Shown: positions 43,201 to 50,879 of the stretch, piece by piece | Numbering within the stretch: position 1 is the stretch's first letter | How the letters are laid out: each line of letters opens with the position of its first letter | Assembly: GCF_012273015.1 (NCBI RefSeq) | Contig: NZ_CP050954.1 | Span: 2,520,001 to 2,584,000 of the forward strand | Length of the DNA: 64,000 nt | DNA from: Hymenobacter sp. BT18 | GTDB lineage: Bacteria; Bacteroidota; Bacteroidia; Cytophagales; Hymenobacteraceae | Direction of reading: 5' to 3' | Notes under the pieces: generated by a model | The model's database searches: none | What the model saw: the letters and a program-made list of their open reading frames with translations, nothing else | Told to the model about the DNA's origin: nothing | Translations under genes and position numbers: made by a program

Positions 43201-43349
43201 CTGCTGCTCCTGCCGCCGCCCCGGCTGCCGACCCTTCGACCACCATCAAGAAGGCAAAAAGCAAAACCAAGGACGAAGACGGCAGCAAGAAAAAGCGCAA
43301 GCAGAAAGCCGACGAAAACAGCGAAAAAATCAAGGAGAAGAGCGAATAG
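40296..43349 (+). CDS. Exported M16 (pitrilysin-type) zinc metallopeptidase
   Basis: A 1017-residue peptidase with a signal peptide (to AALAQ). The first M16 domain holds the inverted zinc motif HFFEH (H100, E103, H104) and its third ligand E182 in VKNERGQ. The second, inactive M16 half begins near PNGLKVIGSRNAEIPKV (about 530), with GYTYGARSGFRG in the C-terminal core. These two-domain enzymes degrade peptides in the periplasm. A tail of about 60 residues made of Ala/Pro repeats and then Lys/Glu-rich sequence is not part of the fold. The ATG at 40296 starts the signal peptide. Confidence 0.93.
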   Translation: MKLKQLGLLGLSVALAMPAALAQQKTAPKTTTTKATGGTRLVEKVTAKPGEVVIPYEKYVLPNGLTLVVHEDHSDPIVHVDVTYHVGSARETIGKSGFAHFFEHMMFQGSDNVGDEQHFKLVSAAGGTLNGSTNRDRTNYFETLPNNQLETALWLEADRMGFLLDAVTQTKFENQRSTVKNERGQNYDNRPYGLAGEMVSKNLYPYGHPYSWMTIGYLEDLDRSDVNDLKNFFLRWYGPNNATLTVGGDVKPAEVVKLAEKYFGSIKRGPAVQNMKLPAPKLTQDRYVSYEDNVRFPMLRMVLPTVPRYHPDETALDALAEILGGGNNSLLYQNLVKNQKAIQANASHPTAELAGEFSFTAVGFPGKGLDSLEMVVRRSLTEFEKRGVTDEDLQRFKATREAQIIDGLASVSGKVSELAAAQTFSGSPNRITQDLKELRALTKADVLRVYNQYLKGKKAVILSVVPKGSKNLVARADNYTISKDGFTMPKDEYAGLTYVKPTDTFDRKQQPKAGTNPVVQVPAFWQQTMPNGLKVIGSRNAEIPKVTMQLTIPGGHRLAQQNPGKAGLAGLTAAMLGEGSQKYTPEQFSAALEKLGSSIDVVAGDDNTTIYVESLTKNLDATLALLEESLLHPRFDAQDFARVKKQTLEGIANQNVQPVAIANNTFARLIYPSGDIMRVPTSGSVATVQGLTLDDVKQFYQQNYAPNISNLVVVGDVAEAQVLPKLKFLQTWAKKDVALPAPAAAAMPTEKTRIYFVNKDGAAQSEIRIGYLGMPYDATGEYYRAGLANYLLGGAFNSRINLNLREDKGYTYGARSGFRGSKYAGPFTAQAGVRADATAASVKEFMKELQNYRNGISDEELQFVQASIGQSDALRYETGRQKAAFLGRIVEYDLDKGYVQQQSDILRNLKKEDVQALAQKYLPTDNMYIVVVGDRAKAFPGLSELGYEVVELDLEGNPVASAAPAAAPAAAPAAAPAADPSTTIKKAKSKTKDEDGSKKKRKQKADENSEKIKEKSE

Positions 43350-43372
43350 TTAATCGGCCTTCCACTTATTTG

Positions 43373-43403
43373 ACAGCCCGGTTCCGCGAAGGAACCGGGC
43401 TGT
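43373..43403 (+). terminator. Terminator after the M16 peptidase
   Basis: A perfect 13-bp stem (ACAGCCCGGTTCC, 43373-43385, with 43391-43403) with a 5-nt loop, followed by TT. Confidence 0.85.
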
Positions 43404-43594
43404 TTGCATGATGGTTATAGCAGACTGCCAAGCGCCGCGCCGCCAAACCGTGTCTTGCGTTGTTTAGCAATTCTCTCCCCTCTTAAGTTACGTGTTCAGC
43501 ACCTATGTTCCGGGGGCCTTTCGCGCTGTTGGGTTTCCTCGTGCTTCTCACCAAGGTCTTTCGTGATTGGCTAGCCGCCGGGGGCTGATTTACG

Positions 43595-43602
43595 TACCTT
43601 TG
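43595..43602 (+). promoter_or_regulatory. -7 box upstream of uvrA
   Basis: TACCTTTG fits the -7 consensus and lies 24 bases before the uvrA ATG. TTGG at 43567-43570 may be the -33 element, but the spacing (about 25) is longer than usual. No LexA-like site was recognised. Confidence 0.45.
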
Positions 43603-43626
43603 CAGACTTATTCGCTTCGCTTTTGC

Positions 43627-46600
43627 ATGGCTAAAAAATCAACGGCTACTTCTTCTGTTTCTTCTTCGGCTGCTGCCAAGCCCAAGTCTGCTCCCAAGGC
43701 AGAACGTGCGGCAAAAACGGCCAAGCCTAAAAAAACGGCCGCTGCCGTGGCCGATAACGCCACCGAGCAGGCCACGGCCGCTGTGCAGGCGGTGCCCCTG
43801 GCCGAGCAGGTAAACGAAACGGTAGTGGAAAACTACGTGGCCACCCGTGGGCAGCTAACGGGCCCCGCCGACCTGGAAGCCCCCTACATTGAGGTGTATG
43901 GGGCCCGGGAGCATAACCTTAAGAATGTTTCCGTTCAGATTCCGCGGGGGCGGCTGGTGGTGTTTACCGGCATTTCGGGCTCGGGTAAGTCGTCGTTGGC
44001 TTTCGATACGATTTACGCCGAGGGGCAGCGCCGCTACATGGAGACGTTTTCGGCCTATGCCCGCTCCTTTATGGGCGGCCTGGAGCGCCCCGACGTCGAT
44101 AAGATTGAGGGCCTGTCGCCGGTGATTAGCATCGAGCAGAAAACGACCTCGCGCAACCCCCGCTCCACGGTGGGCACCATCACCGAGATTTACGACTTCC
44201 TGCGCCTGCTCTACGCCCGCACGGCCGAGGCCTTCAGCTACGCCACGGGCCAGAAGATGATCCGGCAGAGCGACGACCAGATCATTAACTACATCCTGAA
44301 GGAGTACGACGGCCGCAAGCTGGTGGTGCTGGCGCCGGTAGTGAAGGGCCGCAAAGGTCACTACCGGGAGCTGTTCCAGCAGGTAGCCAAGCTGGGCTTC
44401 ACCAAAGTGCGCGTGGATGGCGAACTACTCGACATCACGCCCAAGATGCAGGTGGACCGCTATAAAATCCACGACATCGAAATCGTCATCGACCGGCTCG
44501 TGGTGAAAGAGGAAGACCGGTTCCGCCTTTCCGGCTCGGTGCAGAATGCGCTGACCCAAGGCAAAGGCACTATGCTGGTGCTCGATGCCGACAAGAAGAA
44601 AGACAACACCCAATTCTTTTCCCGGTTCCTGATGGACCCGGCCACCGGCATTGCCTACGACGACCCGGCGCCCAACACGTTCAGCTTTAACTCGCCCTAC
44701 GGCGCCTGCCCTACCTGCAACGGCTTGGGCGAAGTGCAGGAAATAACCGAGGACTCGGTGATGCCCGACAAGAAGCTGAGCATCAGCCGCGGCGGCATTG
44801 CGCCCCTGGGCGAGTACCGCGACATCTGGATTTTCCAGCAGCTGGGCCTCATCGTGAAAAAGCACAAAGCCAGCCTGAGCACGCCCATCGAAAAGCTGCC
44901 TGCCGAGCTGGTGGAGCGCCTGCTACACGGGGTGCCCGAAGAAGAAGAAGCCGACCCCAAAAAGGCCAACTACGCCGAGCCCTTCGAGGGCATCATCCCG
45001 TTTCTGCGCCGCCAGATGGAGTCAGACTCGGAGAACATTCGGGAGTGGATTCAGCAGTACACCCAAGCCCAGGAGTGCCCTGAATGCCAGGGCTACCGCC
45101 TCAAAAAAGAGTCGTTGCACTTCAAGATTGCCAACCACCACATCGGGGAGCTGTCGGTGATGGACCTCAGCGACCTGGCGGCTTGGTTTGAGGGCCTGGA
45201 AGCCCGCCTCTCCGAGCGCCAGAACCTGATTGCGCGCGAGCTGCTGAAGGAAATCCGCAAGCGCATCGGCTTCCTGCTGGAAGTGGGCCTCGATTACCTG
45301 AACCTGCACCGCTCGGTGCGCACGCTCTCGGGCGGCGAAAGTCAGCGCATCCGGCTGGCTACGCAGATTGGTACCCAGCTGGTCGGTGTGCTCTACATCA
45401 TGGACGAGCCCAGCATTGGCCTGCACCAGCGCGACAACGAGCGGCTGATCAAGGCTCTGCAGCACCTGCGCGACCTGGGTAACTCGGTGATTGTGGTGGA
45501 GCACGACAAGGATATGATCATGCACGCCGACCACGTGCTGGACATTGGCCCCGGCGCGGGCATTCACGGCGGGCAGATTGTGGCGGCTGGTACGCCCACG
45601 GAAATCTTCAGCAGCGGCTCCCTCACTTCCCAATACCTCAGCGGGCAAAAGCATATTGAGCTGCGCAAGAAAAAGCGCACGGGCGAAGGCAACGAGCTGG
45701 TACTGCGCGGGGCCAAAGGCCACAACCTCAAGAACGTGACGGCTAAGTTTCCCTTGGGCAAGCTCATTGCCGTCACGGGCGTGTCGGGCTCCGGCAAGTC
45801 GAGTCTGATTCACGATACGCTGTACCCCATCCTCAACCAGCACTTCTTCAACGCTAAGCGCGAGCCGCTGGCGTATGACAAGCTTGAGGGGCTGGAGTTC
45901 ATCGACAAGGTTATTGAGGTAGACCAGTCGCCGATTGGGCGCACCCCGCGCTCCAACCCGGCCACGTACACCGGCGTGTTCACCGAAATCCGCCAGCTGT
46001 TTTCTTCGCTGCCCGAGGCCAAAATCCGCGGGTATGGGCCCGGCCGCTTCTCCTTCAACGTGAAGGGCGGGCGCTGTGAAACCTGCGAGGGCGCCGGCAT
46101 GCGTACCATCGAAATGAACTTCCTGCCCGATGTGCACGTGCCCTGCGAAACCTGCAAAGGCCGCCGCTACAACCGCGAAACGCTGGAAGTGCGCTTCAAG
46201 GGCAAGAGCATTACCGACGTGCTGGACATGACGGTCGAAAAGGCCGTGGAGTTCTTTGAGTTTCAGCCCCGCATCCTGCGCAAGATTCAGACCCTAAACG
46301 AAGTGGGCCTGGGCTACCTTACCCTGGGCCAGCAGGCCACTACGCTGTCGGGCGGCGAAGCCCAGCGCGTGAAGCTGGCTACGGAGCTCAGCAAGAAGGA
46401 CACCGGCAAGACATTCTACATCCTCGACGAGCCCACCACCGGCCTGCACTTCGAAGACATCAACCACCTCTCCGTCGTCCTGCACAAGCTCGCCGACAAG
46501 GGCAACACCGTCCTCATCATCGAGCACAACCTCGACCTCATTAAGGTGGCCGACCACCTGATTGACATCGGGCCGGAAGGTGGCGCGGGCGGCGGCACCA

Positions 46601-46704
46601 TTGTAGCCCAGGGCACGCCGGAACAGGTTGCCAAGTCGGGGAAAGGTCATACCAGCCGCTTCCTGGCCGAGGAGTTGAAAATAAGTAAGTACGCTGAGGC
46701 ATAA
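43627..46704 (+). CDS. uvrA: Excinuclease ABC subunit A with N-terminal extension
   Basis: A 1025-residue UvrA, the DNA-damage-recognition ATPase of nucleotide excision repair. Both ABC halves are complete: Walker A GISGSGKSSLAFDTI (about 115-129) and GVSGSGKSSLIHDTL, signatures LSGGESQRIRLA and LSGGEAQRVKLA, and zinc-finger cysteine pairs in CPTCNGLG, CPECQGY, CETCEGAG and CETCKGR. In typical UvrA the first Walker A lies near residue 31, so about 85 extra residues precede it here, rich in Ala, Lys, Ser and Pro (AKPKSAPKAERAAKTAKPKK). The ATG at 43627 is the first in-frame start that makes sense. Confidence 0.96.
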   Translation: MAKKSTATSSVSSSAAAKPKSAPKAERAAKTAKPKKTAAAVADNATEQATAAVQAVPLAEQVNETVVENYVATRGQLTGPADLEAPYIEVYGAREHNLKNVSVQIPRGRLVVFTGISGSGKSSLAFDTIYAEGQRRYMETFSAYARSFMGGLERPDVDKIEGLSPVISIEQKTTSRNPRSTVGTITEIYDFLRLLYARTAEAFSYATGQKMIRQSDDQIINYILKEYDGRKLVVLAPVVKGRKGHYRELFQQVAKLGFTKVRVDGELLDITPKMQVDRYKIHDIEIVIDRLVVKEEDRFRLSGSVQNALTQGKGTMLVLDADKKKDNTQFFSRFLMDPATGIAYDDPAPNTFSFNSPYGACPTCNGLGEVQEITEDSVMPDKKLSISRGGIAPLGEYRDIWIFQQLGLIVKKHKASLSTPIEKLPAELVERLLHGVPEEEEADPKKANYAEPFEGIIPFLRRQMESDSENIREWIQQYTQAQECPECQGYRLKKESLHFKIANHHIGELSVMDLSDLAAWFEGLEARLSERQNLIARELLKEIRKRIGFLLEVGLDYLNLHRSVRTLSGGESQRIRLATQIGTQLVGVLYIMDEPSIGLHQRDNERLIKALQHLRDLGNSVIVVEHDKDMIMHADHVLDIGPGAGIHGGQIVAAGTPTEIFSSGSLTSQYLSGQKHIELRKKKRTGEGNELVLRGAKGHNLKNVTAKFPLGKLIAVTGVSGSGKSSLIHDTLYPILNQHFFNAKREPLAYDKLEGLEFIDKVIEVDQSPIGRTPRSNPATYTGVFTEIRQLFSSLPEAKIRGYGPGRFSFNVKGGRCETCEGAGMRTIEMNFLPDVHVPCETCKGRRYNRETLEVRFKGKSITDVLDMTVEKAVEFFEFQPRILRKIQTLNEVGLGYLTLGQQATTLSGGEAQRVKLATELSKKDTGKTFYILDEPTTGLHFEDINHLSVVLHKLADKGNTVLIIEHNLDLIKVADHLIDIGPEGGAGGGTIVAQGTPEQVAKSGKGHTSRFLAEELKISKYAEA

Positions 46705-46721
46705 CCACGGCTACAAACACA

Positions 46722-46758
46722 GAAAACCCGCCGGAGAGCTTCTCTCCGGCGGGTTTTC
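46722..46758. terminator. Strong bidirectional terminator
   Basis: A perfect 17-bp stem (46722-46738 with 46742-46758; GAAAACCCGCCGGAGAG and its complement) and a 3-nt loop between the converging uvrA and DUF4142 genes. Confidence 0.9.
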
Positions 46759-46781
46759 TTATTATCCAGCAGGCTGGCAGC

Positions 46782-47447
46782 TTACATGGCCGCGTGTTGC
46801 TTGAACATGTTCAGGTGGCTCTGTACTACGGGCGTTACCTTCTGAATAAAGCCCTGCAGGTCCGCATCCTTGGTCATCTGGGCGTGGGCCTGTAGTGTGT
46901 TGAAGGTCTTCTGGTGGTCGGCCAGCATCTGCTCCATATACTTTTTCTCGAAGTCCTTGCCCGAGAGCTTACGCATGTCGGCGGCTATGGTCTTGTGCTC
47001 GGCGTCCATGTCGGTGGGCAGGGTCACGTTTTTCTTCTGGGCAATGGGCTTCAGGTCGGCCGTCGACTTGGTGTGGTCCTTAATCATCATGTTGGCGTGG
47101 TCTTTCACCATGCCCGTTACGCCTTTTTCAAGGGCCAGCTTGCTGAGCTGAATTTCGTTCTGGTCGCTATGCGCCGCCGACTGCATAAACTCGGGGTCGG
47201 TGGAGTGGGGGGCCGTAGGGCCCGCAGCGGCAGCGCCAGCTGAGTCGGTATCGGCCGTCACGGTGGGGCCGGCATTGTTGTCGATAACGGTGGCATCGGC
47301 CTGGACGCCGCCGTCTTCTGCGGCTTTGTCCATATCACTCACGGCTTCACCGGCTGTTCCATCGGTGCGGTTGTTGGCGTCGCCGCAGCTGGTGTTCAGG
47401 GCTAGCAAGGCTACCAGGGGCAGCGTAGCAAACAGGGTCTTTTTCAT
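46782..47447 (-). CDS. DUF4142 lipoprotein
   Basis: 221 residues. The signal peptide ends in a lipobox (LALNTSCGD), followed by a low-complexity acidic linker of about 60 residues and a DUF4142 helical domain (about 85-215: DPEFMQSAAHSDQNEIQLSKLALEKG, MMIKDHTKSTADLKP, LADHQKTFNTLQAHAQ). DUF4142 is a ferritin-like four-helix bundle of unknown function, frequent in periplasmic stress proteins. A second DUF4142 gene lies 49 bases upstream on the same strand. Confidence 0.87.
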   Translation of the reverse strand: MKKTLFATLPLVALLALNTSCGDANNRTDGTAGEAVSDMDKAAEDGGVQADATVIDNNAGPTVTADTDSAGAAAAGPTAPHSTDPEFMQSAAHSDQNEIQLSKLALEKGVTGMVKDHANMMIKDHTKSTADLKPIAQKKNVTLPTDMDAEHKTIAADMRKLSGKDFEKKYMEQMLADHQKTFNTLQAHAQMTKDADLQGFIQKVTPVVQSHLNMFKQHAAM

Positions 47448-47496
47448 GTTGGTTGTGTTGTGGTTGGAGGTAGAATAAAAGAGAAAGAGTAAGGCG

Positions 47497-48090
47497 CTAG
47501 GGTAGCTTTTCGGTCTGATCTGCCAGTTGCTTGGCCTGGGTAAGATGGTCGTTCAGCAGGGGGTAGTACTTAGCGGCAAAGCCGCGGATGTCCCCATCAT
47601 AGGCATCTTCGCGCATGTCATCGAAGGCATCTTCCTGCTTTTCGTGCAGCTCGGTCAGCAACTCGGCATACTGCTTATCGAAGGCCGAGCCGGACGCGGC
47701 CGTCAGCTGCTGGTACTCTTCCTGCTGCTCACTGCCGAGGGCCTGGGGCACCGTAATGCTTTTTTGCTGGGCTACCGTCTGCAGGCTTTGCGTGACGGCT
47801 ACGTGCTCTTTCAGGAGCTTGGCCGCGAAGTCGCGCACGGCCGGCACGGTGGCTTTCTGCTGGGCCAGACGGCTGGCCTCTGTGATAAGCTGGCCACGCA
47901 CCGCCGCCGTTACCAGAAACTCGGCGTCCTGCTCCTGCTTGCGCGTCACGTCGGCCTCGCCAATGCGGCGTTCATTCTCGAAGCGGGCCGCCGCCACGGG
48001 GTCCTGCTGGCTGCTATTGGAGGAACATGCTCCCACCAAAGCCAGGCTGGCTAGGGCTACAAGCGCGTGGGCAGAACGGCGCGCTAGCAT
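47497..48090 (-). CDS. DUF4142 lipoprotein
   Basis: About 197 residues from the ATG at 48090, which gives a canonical lipoprotein signal (LARRSAHALVALASLALVGAC); an ATG at 48108 would add six residues. The DUF4142 domain shows EQDAEFLVTAAVRGQLITEA, LLKEHVAVTQSLQTVAQQ and LLTELHEKQEDAFDDM. It is a divergent paralogue of the next gene and probably co-transcribed with it. Function unknown; both are likely anchored in the inner or outer membrane facing the periplasm. Confidence 0.83.
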   Translation of the reverse strand: MLARRSAHALVALASLALVGACSSNSSQQDPVAAARFENERRIGEADVTRKQEQDAEFLVTAAVRGQLITEASRLAQQKATVPAVRDFAAKLLKEHVAVTQSLQTVAQQKSITVPQALGSEQQEEYQQLTAASGSAFDKQYAELLTELHEKQEDAFDDMREDAYDGDIRGFAAKYYPLLNDHLTQAKQLADQTEKLP

Positions 48091-48250
48091 AGGTAGATGA
48101 TACAACATGAGCTCCTATACGCGCTGGCCGGCTGGTTGTTATTTTGGAGCTTTGGCGGGAGGTAAGAAAATTCGGGCAGGGTGATTAAACCAAGCCGCCT
48201 AGTGTCATTCCAAAGGCCGAAAAAAGTTCCTCACTCCTAACCTTTTGTTT

Positions 48251-49099
48251 ATGAAACTGCTTACCCTCCGCGCCGCTCGTTTCTCGGCCTTCGCCGCTGC
48301 CCTCCTCCTTACGGCCAGTTGCGCCAAAGACAGCGACCAGGCGGCGCCGCTGGAAAGTACCGTTTCGGCCGAAGACCACGGCGCCGCCGAAGAAAGCTCC
48401 GCCGATTTGTTGGACCTGGTTAATGCCGCGGCCCCGGAAACTGCCGCTAACGCCACCGGCACCGAGGCGGAAGCCGACGACCTGGCCCGCGTAGCCGGGG
48501 GCTGCCTTACCCGCACCTACGACCCCGCTACTCGCACCCTTACCCTCGACTTTGGCCCGGTAAACTGCGCCGGCCCCAACGGCCGCCTGCGCCGCGGAAA
48601 AATCGTGGCCGTGTTCAGCCCCCAGCTGCGCCAGGCAGGTGGCACCATCACGGTTACGCTGGTTGATTACTACGTAAACGACCGGCAGCACACTGGCACA
48701 CGGCTGTACACCAATTTAGGCCAGGGCTCCTACTCCCTGGAGGTGCAGGGCGCCAGCATCATCACGCCGGAAGGCACCGCTCAGTGGACTTCGCAGCGCA
48801 CGTATACCCGCACGGCTGGCTTCGGCACCCGCGCCCTGCGCGATGATGCCTACTCTGTTACCGGCACCGCCACGGGCACCAACCGGAAGGGCGTGAGTTA
48901 CACGGCCACTATAGAGCAGCCCCTGATGAAATCATTTGCCGAAGGCTGCGCCCGTCACTTTGTGGCCGGCACCGTGCGCATCACCAACAGCAAGGGAAAG
49001 GAGCTGCTACTAAACTACGACCCGGCTGGTACTGCCACCTGCGACAACCAGGCCAGCGTAACCGTCAACGGCCAGACCCGCGTGATTACACTGCCCTAA
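48251..49099 (+). CDS. Putative lipoprotein of unknown function
   Basis: About 282 residues. MKLLTLRAARFSAFAAALLLTASCAKDSD is a lipoprotein signal. An acidic, Ala/Glu-rich stretch follows, and then a beta-rich domain (about 80-282) beginning GGCLTRTYDPATRTLTLDFG and with several conserved-looking cysteines (GGC, NCAG, GCARH, TCDNQ) that could form disulphides. No family named. The ATG at 48251 is preferred to the upstream TTG at 48245. Confidence 0.75.
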   Translation: MKLLTLRAARFSAFAAALLLTASCAKDSDQAAPLESTVSAEDHGAAEESSADLLDLVNAAAPETAANATGTEAEADDLARVAGGCLTRTYDPATRTLTLDFGPVNCAGPNGRLRRGKIVAVFSPQLRQAGGTITVTLVDYYVNDRQHTGTRLYTNLGQGSYSLEVQGASIITPEGTAQWTSQRTYTRTAGFGTRALRDDAYSVTGTATGTNRKGVSYTATIEQPLMKSFAEGCARHFVAGTVRITNSKGKELLLNYDPAGTATCDNQASVTVNGQTRVITLP

Positions 49100-49123
49100 G
49101 CACCATACCGCGTGCATTTACCC

Positions 49124-49155
49124 ACAAAAAAGGCTCCCGCAGGAGCCTTTTTTGT
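49124..49155. terminator. Bidirectional terminator
   Basis: A 14-bp perfect stem (ACAAAAAAGGCTCC, 49124-49137, with 49142-49155), a 4-nt loop, and A and T tracts on both sides. It serves the lipoprotein gene and the converging hydratase gene. Confidence 0.9.
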
Positions 49156-49173
49156 TTGGTTGAAGCGTTAGGA

Positions 49174-49974
49174 CTACTGGCCCTTGAAAGCGGGCTTGCG
49201 CTTTTCGGCAAACGCCCGCACCCCTTCCTGGTAGTCCTCCGATTCGCCGGCAATCTGCTGGCACAAAGCCTCGTAGTCCAGCATCTGATCCAGGGTAGCG
49301 GCTCCCGATTTATTCAGCATCTGCTTGATAAGGCCGATGGATTTGGTTGGGGCCGCGGCGTAGCGGGCAGCCAGGCCGTAGGCGGCTTCGTCCAGCTGGT
49401 CGGCCGGCACCACCTGGTTTACGAGGCCCAGGCGCAGGGCTTCATCGGCGGGAACTTTGGAGCCCAGGGCACAAAGCTCAAATGCCTTCAACGAGCCTAC
49501 TAGTCGCGGCAGGAAGTAAGACGAGCCCGAATCCGGCACTAGGCCAATGTTAATGAATACCTCAATCAGGGAAGCTTCAGCCGAAGCGACAATGGCGTCG
49601 CAGGCCAGGGCCAGGGAGCAGCCGGCGCCGGCAGCCACGCCGTTGAGGCGGCAGATGATGGGCTTCGGCAGGGCCCGCATGGCCCGAATGATGGGGTTGT
49701 AGCGCTTGTGCAGCGAGTCGTAAAACGAGCGTTTTTCGCCGCTGGTCGCACTTTTCAAATCCTGACCCGAGCAGAAGGCCCGGCCGGCCCCGGTCAGCAC
49801 CACCGCCCGCACGCGCGCATCGCGAGCCACTTGTTTAAGCGCATCCTGCAGCTCATAGCTCTGCGGGTCGTTGAAGGCGTTAAAGACGTCGGGGCGGTTT
49901 AGGGTGATGGTGGCCACGCCGTCGGGGCGGACGTCGTAGAGCAGGCAGGTATACGTGGGCAGGGTGTCGGGCAT
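49174..49974 (-). CDS. Enoyl-CoA hydratase/isomerase (PaaG-like)
   Basis: A 266-residue crotonase-family enzyme. The oxyanion-hole segments are GRAFCSGQDLKS and VAAGAGCSLALACD, and IGLVPDSGSSYFLPRLVGS follows; the Asp of this last motif replaces the second glutamate of true hydratases, as in the isomerase PaaG. This suggests 2-(1,2-epoxy-1,2-dihydrophenyl)acetyl-CoA isomerase-type chemistry, but no other phenylacetate genes are near, so it may act in fatty-acid or aromatic acyl-CoA breakdown. The ATG at 49974 is favoured; 50001 adds nine residues. Confidence 0.85.
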   Translation of the reverse strand: MPDTLPTYTCLLYDVRPDGVATITLNRPDVFNAFNDPQSYELQDALKQVARDARVRAVVLTGAGRAFCSGQDLKSATSGEKRSFYDSLHKRYNPIIRAMRALPKPIICRLNGVAAGAGCSLALACDAIVASAEASLIEVFINIGLVPDSGSSYFLPRLVGSLKAFELCALGSKVPADEALRLGLVNQVVPADQLDEAAYGLAARYAAAPTKSIGLIKQMLNKSGAATLDQMLDYEALCQQIAGESEDYQEGVRAFAEKRKPAFKGQ

Positions 49975-50028
49975 GGGTAGGAAAGAGTGTGGAGCCGGCA
50001 AAATACGCCGAATAGCTTAAACCCGCCG

Positions 50029-50754
50029 CTACTCCGTCGGCTGCTCGGCCCGCAGAATGGCCTCCGCCACCAGCAGGTCCTCCGGCGTCGTGATTTTCAG
50101 GTTGCGGTAGTCGCCCTCCACCAAGTAGATGGGATGTAGGTCTTCCACCACGCTGGCGTCGTCGGTGAAAGTCGTTAGCTCGGGCAGCTGGTAGGCGCGC
50201 TGGAGCAGCTCCAGGTCAAAGCACTGGGGCGTCTGGACCAGGCGCAGTCGGGCCCGGTTCAGGGCATAGGAACCCTGCTGGTTCAGGCCTCGCACCGAGT
50301 CTTTGGGCACTACGGCGGCCACGGCGGCTCCGTGGTTGTGGGCCGCCTGAAACGTAGCCTCAATAACCGAGCGGGGCGTGAGGGGGCGCACTCCATCGTG
50401 TACCGCTACCACGCCGGCCGGCTGCCCCGCCAGGTGGGCCAGCCCATTGCGCACCGAGGCCCAGCGGGTAGCTCCCCCGGCCACGATGGTGTGCGGAATC
50501 TGCACCTGGTGCTGGGCGCAGAGCTGGTGCCAGGTGGTAAACTGGTCCTGCGGCAGCACCAGCACGCACTGCTGGATGCCCAGGGCGTGCTCCGAGAAGC
50601 GCCGCAGGGTGTGCAGCAGCACCGGTTCTCCCAGCAAGTTCAGAAACTGCTTGGGCTGGCTGGCCCCCATGCGCGTACCGCTGCCGCCCGCCACCAGGAT
50701 GGCATATCTCGGAGGCTTGGAATCTTGAGGTCTTGGGGTCTTGGGGTCGTTCAT
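50029..50754 (-). CDS. ispD: 2-C-methyl-D-erythritol 4-phosphate cytidylyltransferase
   Basis: A 241-residue nucleotidyltransferase of the MEP isoprenoid pathway, joining MEP with CTP. The core starts YAILVAGGSGTRMGASQPKQ (CTP-binding loop, here about residues 18-37), continues through VAVHDGVRPLTPRSVIE and VPKDSVRG, and ends with LKITTPEDLLVAE. The roughly 16 residues before the core (DPKTPRPQDSKPPR) are translated from a five-unit octamer repeat rather than being conserved protein. The supply of isoprenoids fits the carotenoid genes elsewhere in the window. Confidence 0.94.
   Translation of the reverse strand: MNDPKTPRPQDSKPPRYAILVAGGSGTRMGASQPKQFLNLLGEPVLLHTLRRFSEHALGIQQCVLVLPQDQFTTWHQLCAQHQVQIPHTIVAGGATRWASVRNGLAHLAGQPAGVVAVHDGVRPLTPRSVIEATFQAAHNHGAAVAAVVPKDSVRGLNQQGSYALNRARLRLVQTPQCFDLELLQRAYQLPELTTFTDDASVVEDLHPIYLVEGDYRNLKITTPEDLLVAEAILRAEQPTE
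50708..50747 (-). repeat. Octamer array encoding the start of IspD
   Basis: On the minus strand five octamers follow the ATG in strict 8-bp phase: ACCCCAAG twice (50747-50732), ACCTCAAG (50731-50724), ATTCCAAG (50723-50716) and CCTCCGAG (50715-50708). They are in coding sequence, three units per eight codons. No inverted partner arm was found upstream. Confidence 0.75.
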
Positions 50755-50806
50755 ACCGGGGCGGGAAGACTGAAGGAAGGTTCGCGTAATGATAGGGCAA
50801 TAAAAA

Positions 50807-50840
50807 ACGCCGGATGCGCTAATGAAAGAGCATCCGGCGT
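50807..50840 (-). terminator. Terminator after queA
   Basis: An 11-bp perfect stem (ACGCCGGATGC, 50807-50817, with 50830-50840) and, in minus-strand reading, a T5 run just after. It ends queA transcription before ispD. Confidence 0.8.
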
Positions 50841-50879
50841 AATCAGTAAGCCAAGTAAAACCTACAGCTAAGTCCCCTA

